Under the pieces are notes generated by a model. It had not been told where the DNA came from. It saw nothing but the letters and a program-made list of their open reading frames with translations, and searched no databases. Below, one piece after another: positions 8,882 through 19,900 of a DNA stretch of 64,000 bases. The stretch is taken from the NCBI GenBank assembly GCA_043228905.1, contig JBHGNT010000003.1:13392001-13456000 (forward strand), read 5' to 3'. Within the stretch, counting starts at the first letter, position 1, and each line of letters begins with the position of its first letter. The stretch comes from Azolla caroliniana. Its lineage: Eukaryota; Polypodiophyta. The position numbers and the translations under genes are program-made.

Positions 8882-10627
8882 CTCGCCCCCTCCGAACCCG
8901 CACATCCTCCGGTATGTGCCGAAGTTGCCGATGCTCGTTGTCTCCCCTTCATCCTCCGTTTGTCCCGCTATGTCAACTTTGTCTCTCCATTTTGAGTAGA
9001 CCCATTCTTTCCACCCAAACCATTGTCGCCATCCGATCCACCATATTCTTTGTTCTCTCTCGTCATATTCTTGGCCCTTGTCATTCGTGGTAGTGTCTTT
9101 TACTGGCCTCTTTCTTGTCTTCATCAACCTTGACTTTTTTCCGGATCGCTCTCGTCCGATCGACTTTCGGTTTGATCGGCTTCCGATCGGATTCGTATTC
9201 GGCCGAATCGGAATCGGTTGTTCGGTTTCGATTGAGTCGGTCTCCTTCCGGCCCGGTTTCGATCTATCGGTTTCGGTTTCGTCTTTTCTTTCGGGTCGAC
9301 TTTCGGTCGAATCCTCTTTTACCCGGTTCGGCTTTCTTTCGGATCGGAATCCCATCCGGATCACCTTCCATCCTAACTGGCTTCTGACTTTACCTTTCTT
9401 GCTGCCACCTCCCGTCTCTCCGGTCTCACGTTGCTTCTCAGACACAACCGCCGAAGTCTCTAGGATTAGTGGGTAGGAATCCTCGGTATTATCATCCTCC
9501 ATTGTTTCACCCATAGCCATATTCTCGGCTATCTCTCCGTCGTATGCATCGACTTCGACCTTTGTTTTCTCTCCGCCACCTTCCGTCTCTTCGGTCTCAT
9601 GTTGCCTTTCGAACGCAACCGCCGGAGTCTCTAGAATCAGTGGTGGGGAAGTCTCGATATGGCCATCCGTCGTTGATTCGTCCATAGCCACCTTCGATTC
9701 GATGTCGTCTTTTGTGGCTACCTCCTTAATCACATCCGCTTCACACTCTTTATCTGCATCAATTATGCAAACATCTATTATGCTTACCCCTTTTTGACCC
9801 GATGTCTCGGGCACTTGTATCCCGAAATTTCCTTCTACACTTGAATTATCGGCCTTATCCTTCGCCATCGTTCTTTCACAAGACGAGTGGGTGTCTTGTT
9901 CCACTCTTTCTCCCGTGGTACCATCATGTTGTATTTCGGCCTTCATATTGGCTTCATCGTTTTTCCTCAATCGACCATCCTTCATGGGCCATGTCGTTGT
10001 TGACGAGATTCTCAGCTTCCTTTCATCATGTCTTCGGCATACCCTTTCGACTTTAGCCCAATCCTCGGTAAGGCCGTTCGCACCGTCATCATCTTCGAGT
10101 TCGATCCCAATGTCCATCCTTTCTTTCCGATCGATCGATCTTACGAACATTAAGACTTTATCTTCTCCCACCAATCTTCGTTCCCGCTCCGAGAGTCGAG
10201 CAAAACGATGCTCGAACTCTAGGAACGCTTGCGTTGCACTTCGGTGAGTCTTCTCCGACGCCACCCATTCGTTGAATTCTCGTCGATCTCGTCCCGTCCA
10301 TCTCTCATAGTCATATGCCTCCCGTAAAGCTTCTTCAAAGGACTCCCATGTCGAGTTTTGTTGTTGTATCTTGTGGATTCTCTCTTGTAGTTCGTCCGAG
10401 GCCACCCGACTAAAGGATATCACTTGCAATCCTTCCGGTATCCGATATTGCATCATCTCCGCCTTATATTCACGTAGGTAGCGTGACACACCCTTACCGT
10501 TGAATTCCCCGTTTCGTCGCAGAAGCCGCTCTACTGCCACCTTCATCTCCGACATCGCACGTTGTTCTTGTTGCATCCGCTCAAACATTATCATCATCAT
10601 GTTCATCGCCTCTTGTTGATTCTCCAT
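8834..10627 (-). CDS. D gag polyprotein, 597 aa
   Basis: Intact open frame on the minus strand. The ATG at 10627 is the first one after the primer site, and the stop lies 48 bases inside the 3' LTR. The N-terminal 200 residues match the gags of A, C and E (a retrotransposon capsid-type helical region with blocks ERLLRRNGEFNGKGVSRYL, FEEALREAYDYERW, LMFVRSIDRKERMDIGIELE and GLTEDWAKVERVC). The C-terminal half is long, charged and low in complexity. It holds an imperfect internal repeat (LILETPAVAFERQHETEE and LILETSAVVSEKQRETGE, about 60 residues apart) and an Arg/Lys-rich stretch. Unlike C and E it has no C-x2-C-x4-H-x4-C knuckle, so RNA binding would rely on the basic tail. Role inferred: particle shell for D RNA. 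Confidence 0.8.
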   Translation of the reverse strand: MENQQEAMNMMMIMFERMQQEQRAMSEMKVAVERLLRRNGEFNGKGVSRYLREYKAEMMQYRIPEGLQVISFSRVASDELQERIHKIQQQNSTWESFEEALREAYDYERWTGRDRREFNEWVASEKTHRSATQAFLEFEHRFARLSERERRLVGEDKVLMFVRSIDRKERMDIGIELEDDDGANGLTEDWAKVERVCRRHDERKLRISSTTTWPMKDGRLRKNDEANMKAEIQHDGTTGERVEQDTHSSCERTMAKDKADNSSVEGNFGIQVPETSGQKGVSIIDVCIIDADKECEADVIKEVATKDDIESKVAMDESTTDGHIETSPPLILETPAVAFERQHETEETEGGGEKTKVEVDAYDGEIAENMAMGETMEDDNTEDSYPLILETSAVVSEKQRETGETGGGSKKGKVRSQLGWKVIRMGFRSERKPNRVKEDSTESRPERKDETETDRSKPGRKETDSIETEQPIPIRPNTNPIGSRSNRKSIGRERSGKKSRLMKTRKRPVKDTTTNDKGQEYDEREQRIWWIGWRQWFGWKEWVYSKWRDKVDIAGQTEDEGETTSIGNFGTYRRMCGFGGGECRSVFRTLREKVKII

Positions 10628-10644
10628 CTCCTTGCCACCTGCCT

Positions 10645-10661
10645 TCACGTCGGGTTCACCA
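10645..10661 (-). promoter_or_regulatory. D primer binding site
   Basis: The minus strand reads TGGTGAACCCGACGTGA, four bases inside the 5' LTR. It is identical in core to C's. Confidence 0.65.
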
Positions 10662-10665
10662 ACTG

Positions 10666-11454
10666 TGTCGTGCCTTTCGGCTCCGGATCGTTTGCGTGAG
10701 TCGGGTGGGAACCGCCGAGGTTTTGGACTAGGAGAAAGAAGAATATGAGATGAGGCTAGTAATGAATAGATTATTAGAAAGAGAGATAGAAATTTCGTGA
10801 ATCCCACGAGTGTATTTTATTCGATTAATCAATATTTAGATAAGAATATGTATTTAGATTGAAAGAAAGATATAAGAAGCTTGTGAATCCCACAAGTATA
10901 GATTATACTATTTTCGTGAATCCCACGATTATATTAATTGGTGTTTTAGGAAATATATCCAATTTCCCAAATATTTTTCACACACCTATTACATTGTGCT
11001 CCCCATCCTTATGTAGTGATGGGAGAGACTAAGCATAGCTACATGCTTTTTTTCTAATATGTTCATGCACACTAAATGTGCATGTGATGCTTTTCTAATC
11101 CTTGCTTTTATTTGCTAAATATAGTGCTCATGCACGCTAGATGTGCATGAGTCACTTTTTTAGTTGCTTGCGTTTTTCTATAAAATATTCACGCACTCTA
11201 AAAATACATGATTTACCTTTTAATAAGGGTAGGCGCAAATAAAGCACTTATAGTTATTAAATCTATTTATAGAACACTAAAGATAAGGTAGCATAATGGT
11301 AAAGTTGAGGTTTGGCTATGTGGAGGTATAGGGTTCGAATCCTACCCTATGCACGTGATAAATATCTTGATATATTATTTTATTTATTTATATGTAATTA
11401 AATCGGTTATATTATTTTTACTTTTTCACGTAGTGTACGAAATACACTACGACA
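10666..11454 (-). repeat. D 5' LTR
   Basis: 789 bp, essentially identical to 8093-8881. The one difference seen is an A in CCTACCC (about 11342-11348) where the 3' LTR has G. The covarying hairpin is at 10710-10722. Confidence 0.92.
11284..11355 (+). ncRNA. tRNA-like module in D 5' LTR (antisense to D)
   Basis: Second copy of the module, A-box at 11289-11299 and B-box at 11331-11342. It retains both boxes. Confidence 0.6.
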
Positions 11455-11458
11455 GCGG

Positions 11459-12265
11459 TGAGGGAGTTTGGACGAAGCAACAACAAGAAGAGAGACAACA
11501 CAACAAGCTATTGAGCGAGTGGTCGAAAGAGTCGGCCGTTTCAACCGGGACAAAGTCCAATTCTACTTGGAGGCCTACAACGCAAAAATGGAGGAGCAAG
11601 ACGTAGACGAGGCGTTGAGGTTGGAGTTCTTCTGTCGGGTTGTCGTTGTCCGTATGCATGCGGAAGTGAAGGAGATCCGAGAAGCTCATAGTTCGTGGGA
11701 GGCCTTCGAAGAGGCGCTCCTCTAGGCATATGGAGGACGACAGAAGAGCTGGGGACGACGCGACTTCGACCAGTGGGTGGCATCGACGAAGACCCACCAG
11801 GGCGCAACGAAGGTGTTCTGAGAGTTTGAGCGACGGCTTGCTCAGCTCCCGGAGCGGGAGCAAGGTTTGGTGGGGGCGGACAAAGTCCTGTTGTTCGTTA
11901 GGTCAATCGACCGAGTAGAACGGAAGGCCATCGGGATTGAGCTCGAAGATGAGGACAGAGTGAATGGCCTTACGGAGGATTGGCTGAAGGTCGGAAGGGT
12001 ATGCCAACGGCTAGATGACGAGCGAGCCGCGAAGCCTAGGAGGAAGGCGCGCGACGGCACGCCGTCACAACGGGAAGAGGTCGAACGACAAAGAGAGTCG
12101 GCAAGGCTCGGCTTTGGGTCTAGGATTGCGGAGGCATATGCAGCTCTCGAGGCAATGCTCGAGGAAGAGGAAAGATCGAGGCCGCAAGCTAACGCCAAGG
12201 AGACGGACTTGCCCCACAAGATGGCAGAAGATCGGTACGACGGTACCAATGGAGAGGGTGCATAA
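11459..12265 (+). pseudogene. A gag remnant
   Basis: Plus-strand gag related to D, C and E (ERVVERVGRFNRDKVQFYLEAY, then LFVRSIDRVERKAIGIELED, then NGLTEDWLKVGRVCQRLDD). The gag ATG is probably at 8048, upstream of the D insertion. The frame has stops at 11459-11461 (right at the insertion point), 11723-11725 and 11819-11821, and then runs to 12265. No zinc knuckle is seen. Dead, but close enough to D to be its recent cousin. Confidence 0.82.
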
Positions 12266-14275
12266 CAAAACACCCTCTCGGCTTGCAGAGATAGAACAGC
12301 CAAGGACAAGGCCGAGATACCGATCGCAGAATTGGAACGTTGGGACCGGCGGTTTCGGGCATGTCAGCCCGAAACTCCGGATGTTGGAGAGGCAAGCCCA
12401 AGTAGGGCTTGTGCGATTGGGAAGAAGTCGGCCACCGACCACAAGGAGTCGGCGGCTACATCCAAGGGCGTAAATAGGACGGGCAATTCTACGCGTCTTC
12501 CCACACTTGCTCCCGAGACGATGGCAGTCGGGCCCGAGTGCCCAAGTGAGTCCCAAGAGGAGGAAGGCGGTGGCGTGAGACCGAGAATCGCACCGATTCC
12601 GGAGAACTCGGCATTTGGGCCCTTACGCCCACGTGAGACCGAGGAGATGGATGACGGTATCGAGGAATCCTGGCATGATGCCAACGAAGATGGATGGGAA
12701 ATGGCCCGTAGGACGGTCGACGGAGGAACCGGAACACAACCTGAACGGGGACCGAACCACGCGGCATTCCGATTCGGGTGGAGCACGATCCGGTCGTGGA
12801 TTGTTCGACCGAGGTCAAAATCGGCATGAAGGTGTCGATACAGAAGAGGGTGCGGAACGAGCCACCCTCTTTTACATGGGGAGAAAGACCGACTGGGCGA
12901 AGGTCGGGAATCAAAAGGAAGGTGATCAAGGGTTCAAAATGAGTCCTCCAGGATCAACATCAGAGCCGAAACTCTGGACATTGGAGAATCAAGCCCAGGC
13001 GAGGCTTGGTTGATCACAGAGTGGATGCTATCCAACGACACTACTAAAAGGGTCGGTGGCCCCGGATGAGTCGTCGGGAATCATTACGAAATTGGAGCCC
13101 CACATCTTGACCGGAGACTTCGGTAGTTCAAGCCAACATGGCAATGTGAGACCGAAAGAGACGAGAGATGGTGGGGAAGCGCAAGAAAGGGGATCAACGG
13201 CGACGAGGAGAAACGGAAGGGGCGGTTGACCGAAGTATGGGTCCTCCACACTCGTTCCCGAGACTTAGGAGTTTGCGTCCGAGAACCAACGGAAGACCTA
13301 AGAGACGGAAAGTGGTGGCGAGGACACTGAGCTCACGGCCAATACAACCGATCCGGAAAGAGGAGGAACAAAGAACAGTCCTATGGGTCACCTCACACCG
13401 GGCTAGAGACTCCGGCAGTCGACATCGTATCCGACGTAAGACCAAGATACTGACGGTGGCGGTAGGAGAATGAGACCCGGCAATCCAGAGAATGACGGAC
13501 GGACCCGGGCGGAGCGGACTTCCGGATAACCGATCCGGAAGAGAGGAGAGAGCAGGCCTATGAAGAGGCCGGGGGACACGGTTTGTCGGTACCATGGGAG
13601 AGGGTGTGGAGTGAGCCACCCTCTCAACTTGCGGAGAAAGGCGACCTGAGATAAGGGTCCGAGATACGAAGAGCCCAAGGAGGATCCTTCACACCGGTTC
13701 CAGAGACTCCGACGGTCGGCCCGAGAGCTGGCTTGAGACCTAAAGTGACGAACGGTGGTGGTGAGGGGACGAAGGCAAAGGACGGCAGAAGGGGTGGTCC
13801 CACGGAGATCCTCACACTGATCCGGTGGTCGGCCCGAGTGCCGGCGTGAGTCCTATAGGAGAGATCGATGGCGGTAGGTGAACGTGATCGGATGACGAAG
13901 GCAGAGCAGCAAGGAGGTATCGGGCCGACGAGGCGGTCACAAACCAAAACCGGACCTTCCGGCAAGGTCGATGGAAGGAAAGAGGGGAAGAAGAAAGGGA
14001 AAACCGGTCCTATGGGATCCTCACACCAATTCGGAGACACCGACAGTTCGAGCCGACATGGCAACGTGAGACCGAGTGAGAAGGGTGGTGGCGGTAGGAA
14101 ACGGGAACTGGCGATGTGGGAGATGCGGATGGGCAGTCCTAAGGGATCCTCAGACTGATCCGGAGACATCGGCAGTTCAAGCCGACGTGGCAACATGAGA
14201 CCGAGTGAGAAGGATGGTGGCTGCAGGAACGAGAATTGGCAACACGAAAGATCGGATCGGGAGCCGATAAGACGG

Positions 14276-15554
14276 TGTCGTGTGAATCTTCACACACTAT
14301 GTAAAAAAAATAATGAAATAATTATTATAGATTAGATTAGTAGAGTATTATAGAAAGATGGATATACTCAAGAGCTTCAAAACGTTTTTTACTATATAAA
14401 AAATGGAGAAATACATATCAAGTTATGAGAAAATAAAGTTTGAGAAGATAGGGAAATTAGAACTATCCCACATAGATAGGAAAGTTAAGGCCCTGGCTAT
14501 ATAAACACCATGAGCTCCCTCATTTGTCATTTGTGCTAAGAGCACTTTGGCCACTTTGTCTTGATGGATGATGGTGGCCAAATTCCCTAAAACCGGAAAC
14601 CAGTCGGTAAGCAAATCTGGAAAACGGGGCCGATAAGCAAATCCGGAAACCGGCTGGTATGCAATCCGGAAACCGGCCGGTATGTAATCCGGAACCGGCC
14701 GGCAAGCAAACCAGAACCGAAACGGGTATGCAAACCGGAAATTGGCCGGCAAGCAAAACCGGAAACTGGCCGGCAAACAAAACCGGAAACTGGCCGGCAA
14801 ACAAAACCGGAAACTGGCTGATAAGCAAAACCGGAACCGAAACCGGCAAGCAAACCGGAAACCGGCCGGCAAGCAAAACCGGAATCTGGCCGGTAAGGAA
14901 AACCGGAACCGGAACCGACCGGCAAGCAAAATGGAACCGGCTACCGGACGAGGTTGGACGCGGACGGACGAAAGATTGGATCATGCAACAAACTAAAGTA
15001 AAGGTCAAGTGGACGGTCGCATGCAACTAAAGAAAAAGCCATGCAACTAAAAATAGATTCAATGAAAAGAAAAGCTATGCAACTAAAAGTGGAGGCATAT
15101 GATCAATGAGGAACTCCATATATAATTCCATTTTTTTTCCTATACTAGCATACTCTCCATATTATCTTAATTTTCTTCTCAACTCCCTTATCTTAGGGAA
15201 GCCATAACTCTCATAAACCCTAAAATTCCCTACGGAAGCCATAACACTCAAAAACCCTAATCTTCCCTACGGAAGCCATAATACTCATATAATCTAATCC
15301 TAATCTTCCCTACGGAAGCCATATCTCTCAAAACCCCTAATTTTTCTTTTCTATTAATCTTAGTAAACCTAAAACTTCTAAATCCCAATCTTGGGACATA
15401 TTGTAATTTCTTTTTCCTTTGTTAATGAAAATTATTAAATTTCTTCTTTCTGTTAATTGTTAAAAATATAAACGCACACATGTGATTATCCTCTGGTCGG
15501 AGGCCCCGGGGTCTTGCCTCAAAGTTCACGTATCCTCGTCGTATTTTCGCGACA
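14276..15554 (+). mobile_element. Solo LTR P of the TGTCG gypsy lineage
   Basis: 1279 bp, TGTCGTGTGAATC to TCGCGACA, flanked by a perfect 4-bp TSD ACGG (14272-14275 and 15555-15558). It has TATATAAA at 14498-14505 preceded by TATCCCACATAG, a box also found in E's LTR. A hairpin AGGCC-CCGG-GGTCT lies at 15501-15514, 40 bases before the end. No internal region remains, so it is an ordinary solo LTR. Orientation is by the TATA box and hairpin. Confidence 0.88.
14592..14945. repeat. 24-bp minisatellite in solo LTR P
   Basis: Degenerate tandem units with a 24-bp period, core AACCGGAAACTGGCCGGCAA. The middle copies (14744, 14768, 14792) are almost identical, the outer ones diverged. All three forward and all reverse frames are open through it, which gives spurious proteins. 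Confidence 0.9.
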
Positions 15555-16728
15555 ACGGGAGCCGGCAAGACCGGAGTTGACAAGGGCGAAACCCTTACCG
15601 GCCAATTACGGGTTCGGAAGGAAGCCAATAAAGGGTGAGCGAGGAGCGGTGTGCCAAGCCGGATGGGCACACCCAGGAATGGATTGAGAGACGTGCATGT
15701 GGTCATTAAGGGCCGGTTTGAAGCACGAGTACGACACGATGTTCGGCACGGGCGGTGCCCAACAAGGACGACGGAAGACGGCACACAACGCCGCCGGGAA
15801 CAAGGTAACGGGCATGCAACAGACTACATGGGTCAGAGATCAGCAATGATATCACGGGCCGGAGAAGGATCCTCCACACCCGCTTCGGAGATCTCGGCGG
15901 CTCATCCGGAGTGGCAACAACTGGCGTGACAAGACAAGCCTGAGATGATAAGTTGGTGGGGGCGAGGGGACGACGGCAAGCAGAAGGCTCCAGACCGGTC
16001 GCAACAGCGCGAGATGAAAGGGAGCCAACCGGGCTACTACTAGGTGATCCTCGGGCACGGAGGATACCATCATGCGAAACGACGTCAATGGATGATCTAG
16101 CCGGGCAAGGGCCGACGACGCATGCATGGGAAGTAATCGGAGTTCGGCACGAGCGGTGCCAAACAACGAGGAGGGGATGCGTGGCACACGGAGGTGCCAG
16201 AGCGGGTGTACATGCGCGAAGGATGGTTGCCGGTTCAGGTGATCTCGCGTAGAAGGCCGGAGAGGGATCCTCCACATTGGGTCCCGAGACCTTGGTAGTT
16301 CGAGCCAACGTGGCAACGTACGACCAAGGAGAAGGAAGGTGGCGACGAGGGGATGAAGGTGACGGACGACAAGGGACATCAACCAACACGATGCGAAGGT
16401 CTACGAAGGCTAAGACGAACATCATGGGTGCTCCTCGGACGAAGAACACCGCATAATCCGGAGGAATGGGAAGCATGTAGGCGATCGAGAGAAGGACCAA
16501 CAAGGGAGCACGCGCGTAGGAGGGGTCATGACAAGGATCTATCGATGGGTCAAACGAGCCTACGGAGAGGCGAGCGCGAGGAGGAACTGGAGCCGACGGT
16601 TCGGACTGGCAAGGCCGACGCAGTAGCCGGAGGGCGGATTACGGGAGACTGGTTCCACACCTGTCGGAATCTTTCACCTTCCCCGAATTTGGCACATGCC
16701 GGTGGATGGGCGGTTTGGTGGGGGCGGA

Positions 16729-17192
16729 TGTCGTGAAGATTCCCGGCTATAGTGTGAAACTGGGGTGGAATAGGGCAAGTCGGTGGTGTGCAAACCTGTG
16801 CACATGTATAGTAGGAAACAATGTATAGAATAAGGGGGAGTATTTGTCCCACATTGTAACGCCCTCCCCTCCTTGGTCTATAAAAGGAGGGAGGGGTCCC
16901 TTGTTGAGGGGTTGCCCATTTTGAGTTAGGAAGGGTATACCGTTAGATTTAGGCAGTTTCCCTTATTCGTACTTCGTTCTAGGGTTTCATCTAGGTAGTT
17001 TCTTTTCTTCTTCTTCGTCGTTGTGTTGGTGGAGAGTTTGTGTCTGTTTAGGCTTGGCAGTAGACTATTGTTGTAGCCTACCTTACCTTGGTCCGGCTCG
17101 AAGCCGGGGTTGTGTCTTTCCCCTTGTAATATATATACTCATATCTGTTTGTGCATATTGGTGTATTTGGTGGTGTCGGGAGCATAGCCCCT
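16729..17192 (+). repeat. A 3' LTR, first part
   Basis: Starts TGTCGTGAAG after the polypurine tract and aligns to 7318-7842. It carries the TATA box at 16879-16885 and is interrupted by copia F after AGCATAGCCCCT. Confidence 0.9.
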
Positions 17193-17931
17193 CAATAGGA
17201 ACTACACGCTCCCTTTGAAGAACGCTCGGCCACAACCGAGCCTAGAATAAAACACAGAAAACAGGGAATGGAACACAACACGATAGAGAGAAGAGTACAC
17301 AGGATGTTTACGTGGAAGACCCAAACTCGGGAAAAACCACGACAGCCCACAGACCGCAAACTATCACTATGTCAGAATGTACAATAAGAAAGCACCGAGG
17401 CCACGACCTCGAGCTTGCTATCTTCGCCACAAGCGGCGGTTACAATCAGAGGCAACGACCTCTTCCTCTCTCTCACTCTCTCTGTACACAGTTGTGTGCT
17501 CTAATCTTGCGCCAACAAGAATGAAAACTACTCTATTCATAAGTTTGCCCTAAGTCATATTTATACTAATATGACTTTTTGGCTATTTACAAATATAGCC
17601 ACGATGGACTCTCAGAAACATATTTACAAATATGTCTCTTCATCCGGTTCTCACCGGGTTTGCACCATCCGGCTCTCCGTAGCTGGGTACTCGTCATCCG
17701 GTTCTCACCGGGTCTGCACCATCCGTCTCTCCGTAGCCAGGTACTCGTCATCCGGTTCTCACCGGGTTTGCACCATCCAACTCTCCGTAGCCGGGTACTC
17801 GTCATCTGGTTCTCACCGGGTCTACACCATCTGGCTCTCCGTAGCTGGGTACTCGTCATCCGGTTTCGGCCGAGTTTGCTCATCAGTACTATTCTTCTCA
17901 CTTCCCATCCGGAGGGACCTATTTCCTAACA
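17193..17931 (-). repeat. F 3' LTR
   Basis: 739 bp. The minus strand starts TGTTAGGAAATAGG. TATAAATA (minus) is at 17558-17565, and four 54-55-bp minisatellite units lie at about 17641-17860, against three in the 5' LTR. The polypurine tract GAAGGGGGAGTT follows at 17932-17943. Confidence 0.9.
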
Positions 17932-17941
17932 AACTCCCCCT

Positions 17942-19238
17942 TCACTCCGGCATGGGATGTCTTACTAGTTCGACCCGCTTCCGAAATGCATCCAACTTGT
18001 CGGGTATCAATATTTTGGTCAGCATATCTGACCCGTTCTCGGCCGTGTGTATCTTCGTCAGCGCGAACTCCTGGTCATCTACTCTTTCTCGGATCCAGTG
18101 ATACCTTTGCTGGATATGCTTCGTCCGGGAATGGTAGGCCGCATTCTTAGCAAGGTGGATGGCACTTTGACTGTCGCAATAGAGCCGATATTCATCTTGC
18201 CAGATACCGAGCTCTCCGATGAAGTCCTTCATCTATAGTATTTCCTTGCCGGCTTCCACAGTCGCCTTGTACTCCGCCTCCGTGGTTGACAACGCAACCG
18301 TCTTCTGCAGCCTTGATTGCCACGAAACAGCTCCCCCTGCATATGTCATTACATACCCGGATGTAGACCGGCTGGTATCCACATCAGCCGACATGTCCGA
18401 ATCGGTAAAACCGTCAAGTTGAGGTTTTCCGGAGCCGAATCGGAGACACATATTCGAAGTGCCCTTCAAGTACCGAAGTATCCATTTGACCGCGTTCCAG
18501 TGCTCCTTGCCGGGATTGCTCATAAACCGGCTCACCACTCCGACTGCATAGCCTATATCCGGTCGGGTACACACCATTGCGTACATCAAGCTCCCGACGG
18601 CAGAGGCATATGGAACCTTCATCATATCAGCCTTCTCTACTTTTGTCTTCGGGCTTTGCTTACCGGATAATCTGCAGTTTGCCGGGGGTGTCGATCCGAC
18701 CGGTTTCGCATCTATCATGTTGAACCGGTGAAGCACCTTTGTCACGTACTTCTCCTGTGACAACCACAATTGCGTCACTGACCGATTCTGGATAATATGC
18801 ATCCCCAACATCTGTCTTGCCGGACCCAAGTCTTTCATTGAGAAGGTCCGGTTGAGAGCCTTCTTCAGCATCCGTATTTTGGCTTGGTCCCGTCCGACGA
18901 TCAACATGTCGTCCATGTACAGAAGGAGTATCAGGAAGTCGCCTCCTTCGAACTTCTTCACAAACACGCAGTGATCGGCCTGCGTCTTGTGGTACCCTTG
19001 ATCGGTCATGAAGGAGTCGAACTTCCGGTACCATTGCCGAGGGGCCTGCTTCAACCCGTAGAGGCTCTTCTTCAACCGGCAAACCAGGTGCTCCTTCCCT
19101 TTCTCCACGAATCCTTCCGGTTGCTGCATGTAGATCTCCTCTTCGAGGTCGCCGTGAAGGAATGCTGTCTTCACGTCCAATTGCTCTACCTCGAGGCCCA
19201 TGCTTGCCGCTATACTCAGCACCGTCCGGATGGAGGTC
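17942..19238 (-). pseudogene. F pol: RT and RNase H
   Basis: Minus strand, continuing after Q. RT blocks are MGLEVEQLDVKTAFLHGDL, KKSLYGLKQAPRQWYRKF and LLYMDDMLIVG (YMDD variant of the catalytic motif). RNase H blocks are GFTDSDMSADVDTSRSTSGY, LSTTEAEYKATVEAGKE, then CDSQSAIHLAKNAAYHSRTKHI. There is one internal stop, TAG at 18233-18235, where Q and the family have Trp. Otherwise it is open to its natural end at 17942. The frame is continuous with the upstream part at 24707-26228 when Q and one TSD are removed. Confidence 0.9.
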
Positions 19239-19501
19239 TGTTGAACACAGTGCTCGGCCACAAGCGAGGAATAGGATCAACTCGCAGAAAACAGGAAATA
19301 CAAAATGCACGAAGACAGTAGAGAGAAGAGTACACAGGATGTTTTACGTGGAAAACCCTAAATGGGAAAAACCACGGGAGTCCTCAAACTCCAACTATCA
19401 CTATAAACAGAGATGTACAATGGTGAAGCTACAAGGCAACAACCTTGAGCTCACTGTCTTCGCCACAGGCGGCGGTAATACACAGAGGCAACGACCTCTT
19501 C

Positions 19502-19538
<37 letters not shown>

Positions 19539-19890
19539 CTGCTCACTTAGCTCCCTCTAAGTGGAAAATCAAAAAAATGAGTAACAGCACACAAAACTGT
19601 TTGCCCTAAGTCATATTTATACACATATGACTTTCGGGATATTTACAAATATAGCCTCAAGGGCCCTTGGCAAACATATTCACAAATATGTCCCCGCATC
19701 CGGATCTCTCTCCGGGTTCATTCGTCATCCGGCTCCGTAGCCGGGGTCTTCATCATCCGGCTCCGTAGCCGGGGTCTTCATCATCCGGATCCGGAACCGG
19801 GTCTTCATCATCCGGATCCGGAAACGGGTCTTCATCATCCGGATTCCCGGACATCCGACCATCCCATCCGGAGGGACCGTAATCCCAACA
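19239..19890 (-). repeat. Q 3' LTR
   Basis: 652 bp. The minus strand runs TGTTGGGATTACGG to GTTCAACA. It contains a (CT)n run at 19503-19534 and four 27-bp units (about 19728-19855) with CCGGCT-CCGT-AGCCGG or variants. Confidence 0.92.
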
Positions 19891-19900
19891 AACTCCCCCT

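Larger units (their letters stand above)
8093..11454 (-). mobile_element. Gypsy element D, gag-only, young
   Basis: Two 789-bp LTRs (8093-8881 and 10666-11454), differing at only one site that I noticed, with TGTCG...CGACA ends. The TSD is GCGG (8089-8092 and 11455-11458); a 5-bp reading AGCGG is possible only if the terminal A of the LTR is shared. The interior is 1784 bp and holds a single open gag frame and no protease, RT or integrase. The near-identical LTRs mean recent insertion, and the intact gag suggests mobilisation in trans by a pol-bearing relative of C or E. It lies at the start of gag in element A. Confidence 0.92.
12266..16728 (+). mobile_element. A non-coding interior (no pol), polypurine tract at its end
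   Basis: About 3.2 kb of A's own sequence, plus solo LTR P, with no protease, RT or integrase in any frame. It is GC-rich and consists largely of degenerate copies of a unit. The unit runs roughly 'GGAGAC-(C/T)-(C/T)GGCAGTTC(A/G)AGCCGACRTGGCAAC-GTGAGACCGAG-GAGAAG-GGTGGCGGTAGG' and is recognisable near 13110, 14033, 14161 and 16284. GC-rich open frames here are shadows. It ends with GGTGGGGGCGGA (16717-16728), the same polypurine tract as in C. Confidence 0.75.

Noticed and set aside
14423-15030. Overlapping open frames with FRFCLPASFRF- or GKQNRKLAGKQNRK-like repeat proteins
   Set aside because: They arise from a 24-bp tandem repeat open in several frames inside solo LTR P; no start context or homology.
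12332-16503. GC-rich open frames of 100-265 codons on both strands
   Set aside because: No recognisable domain, overlapping in many frames, within A's non-coding interior; base composition explains them.
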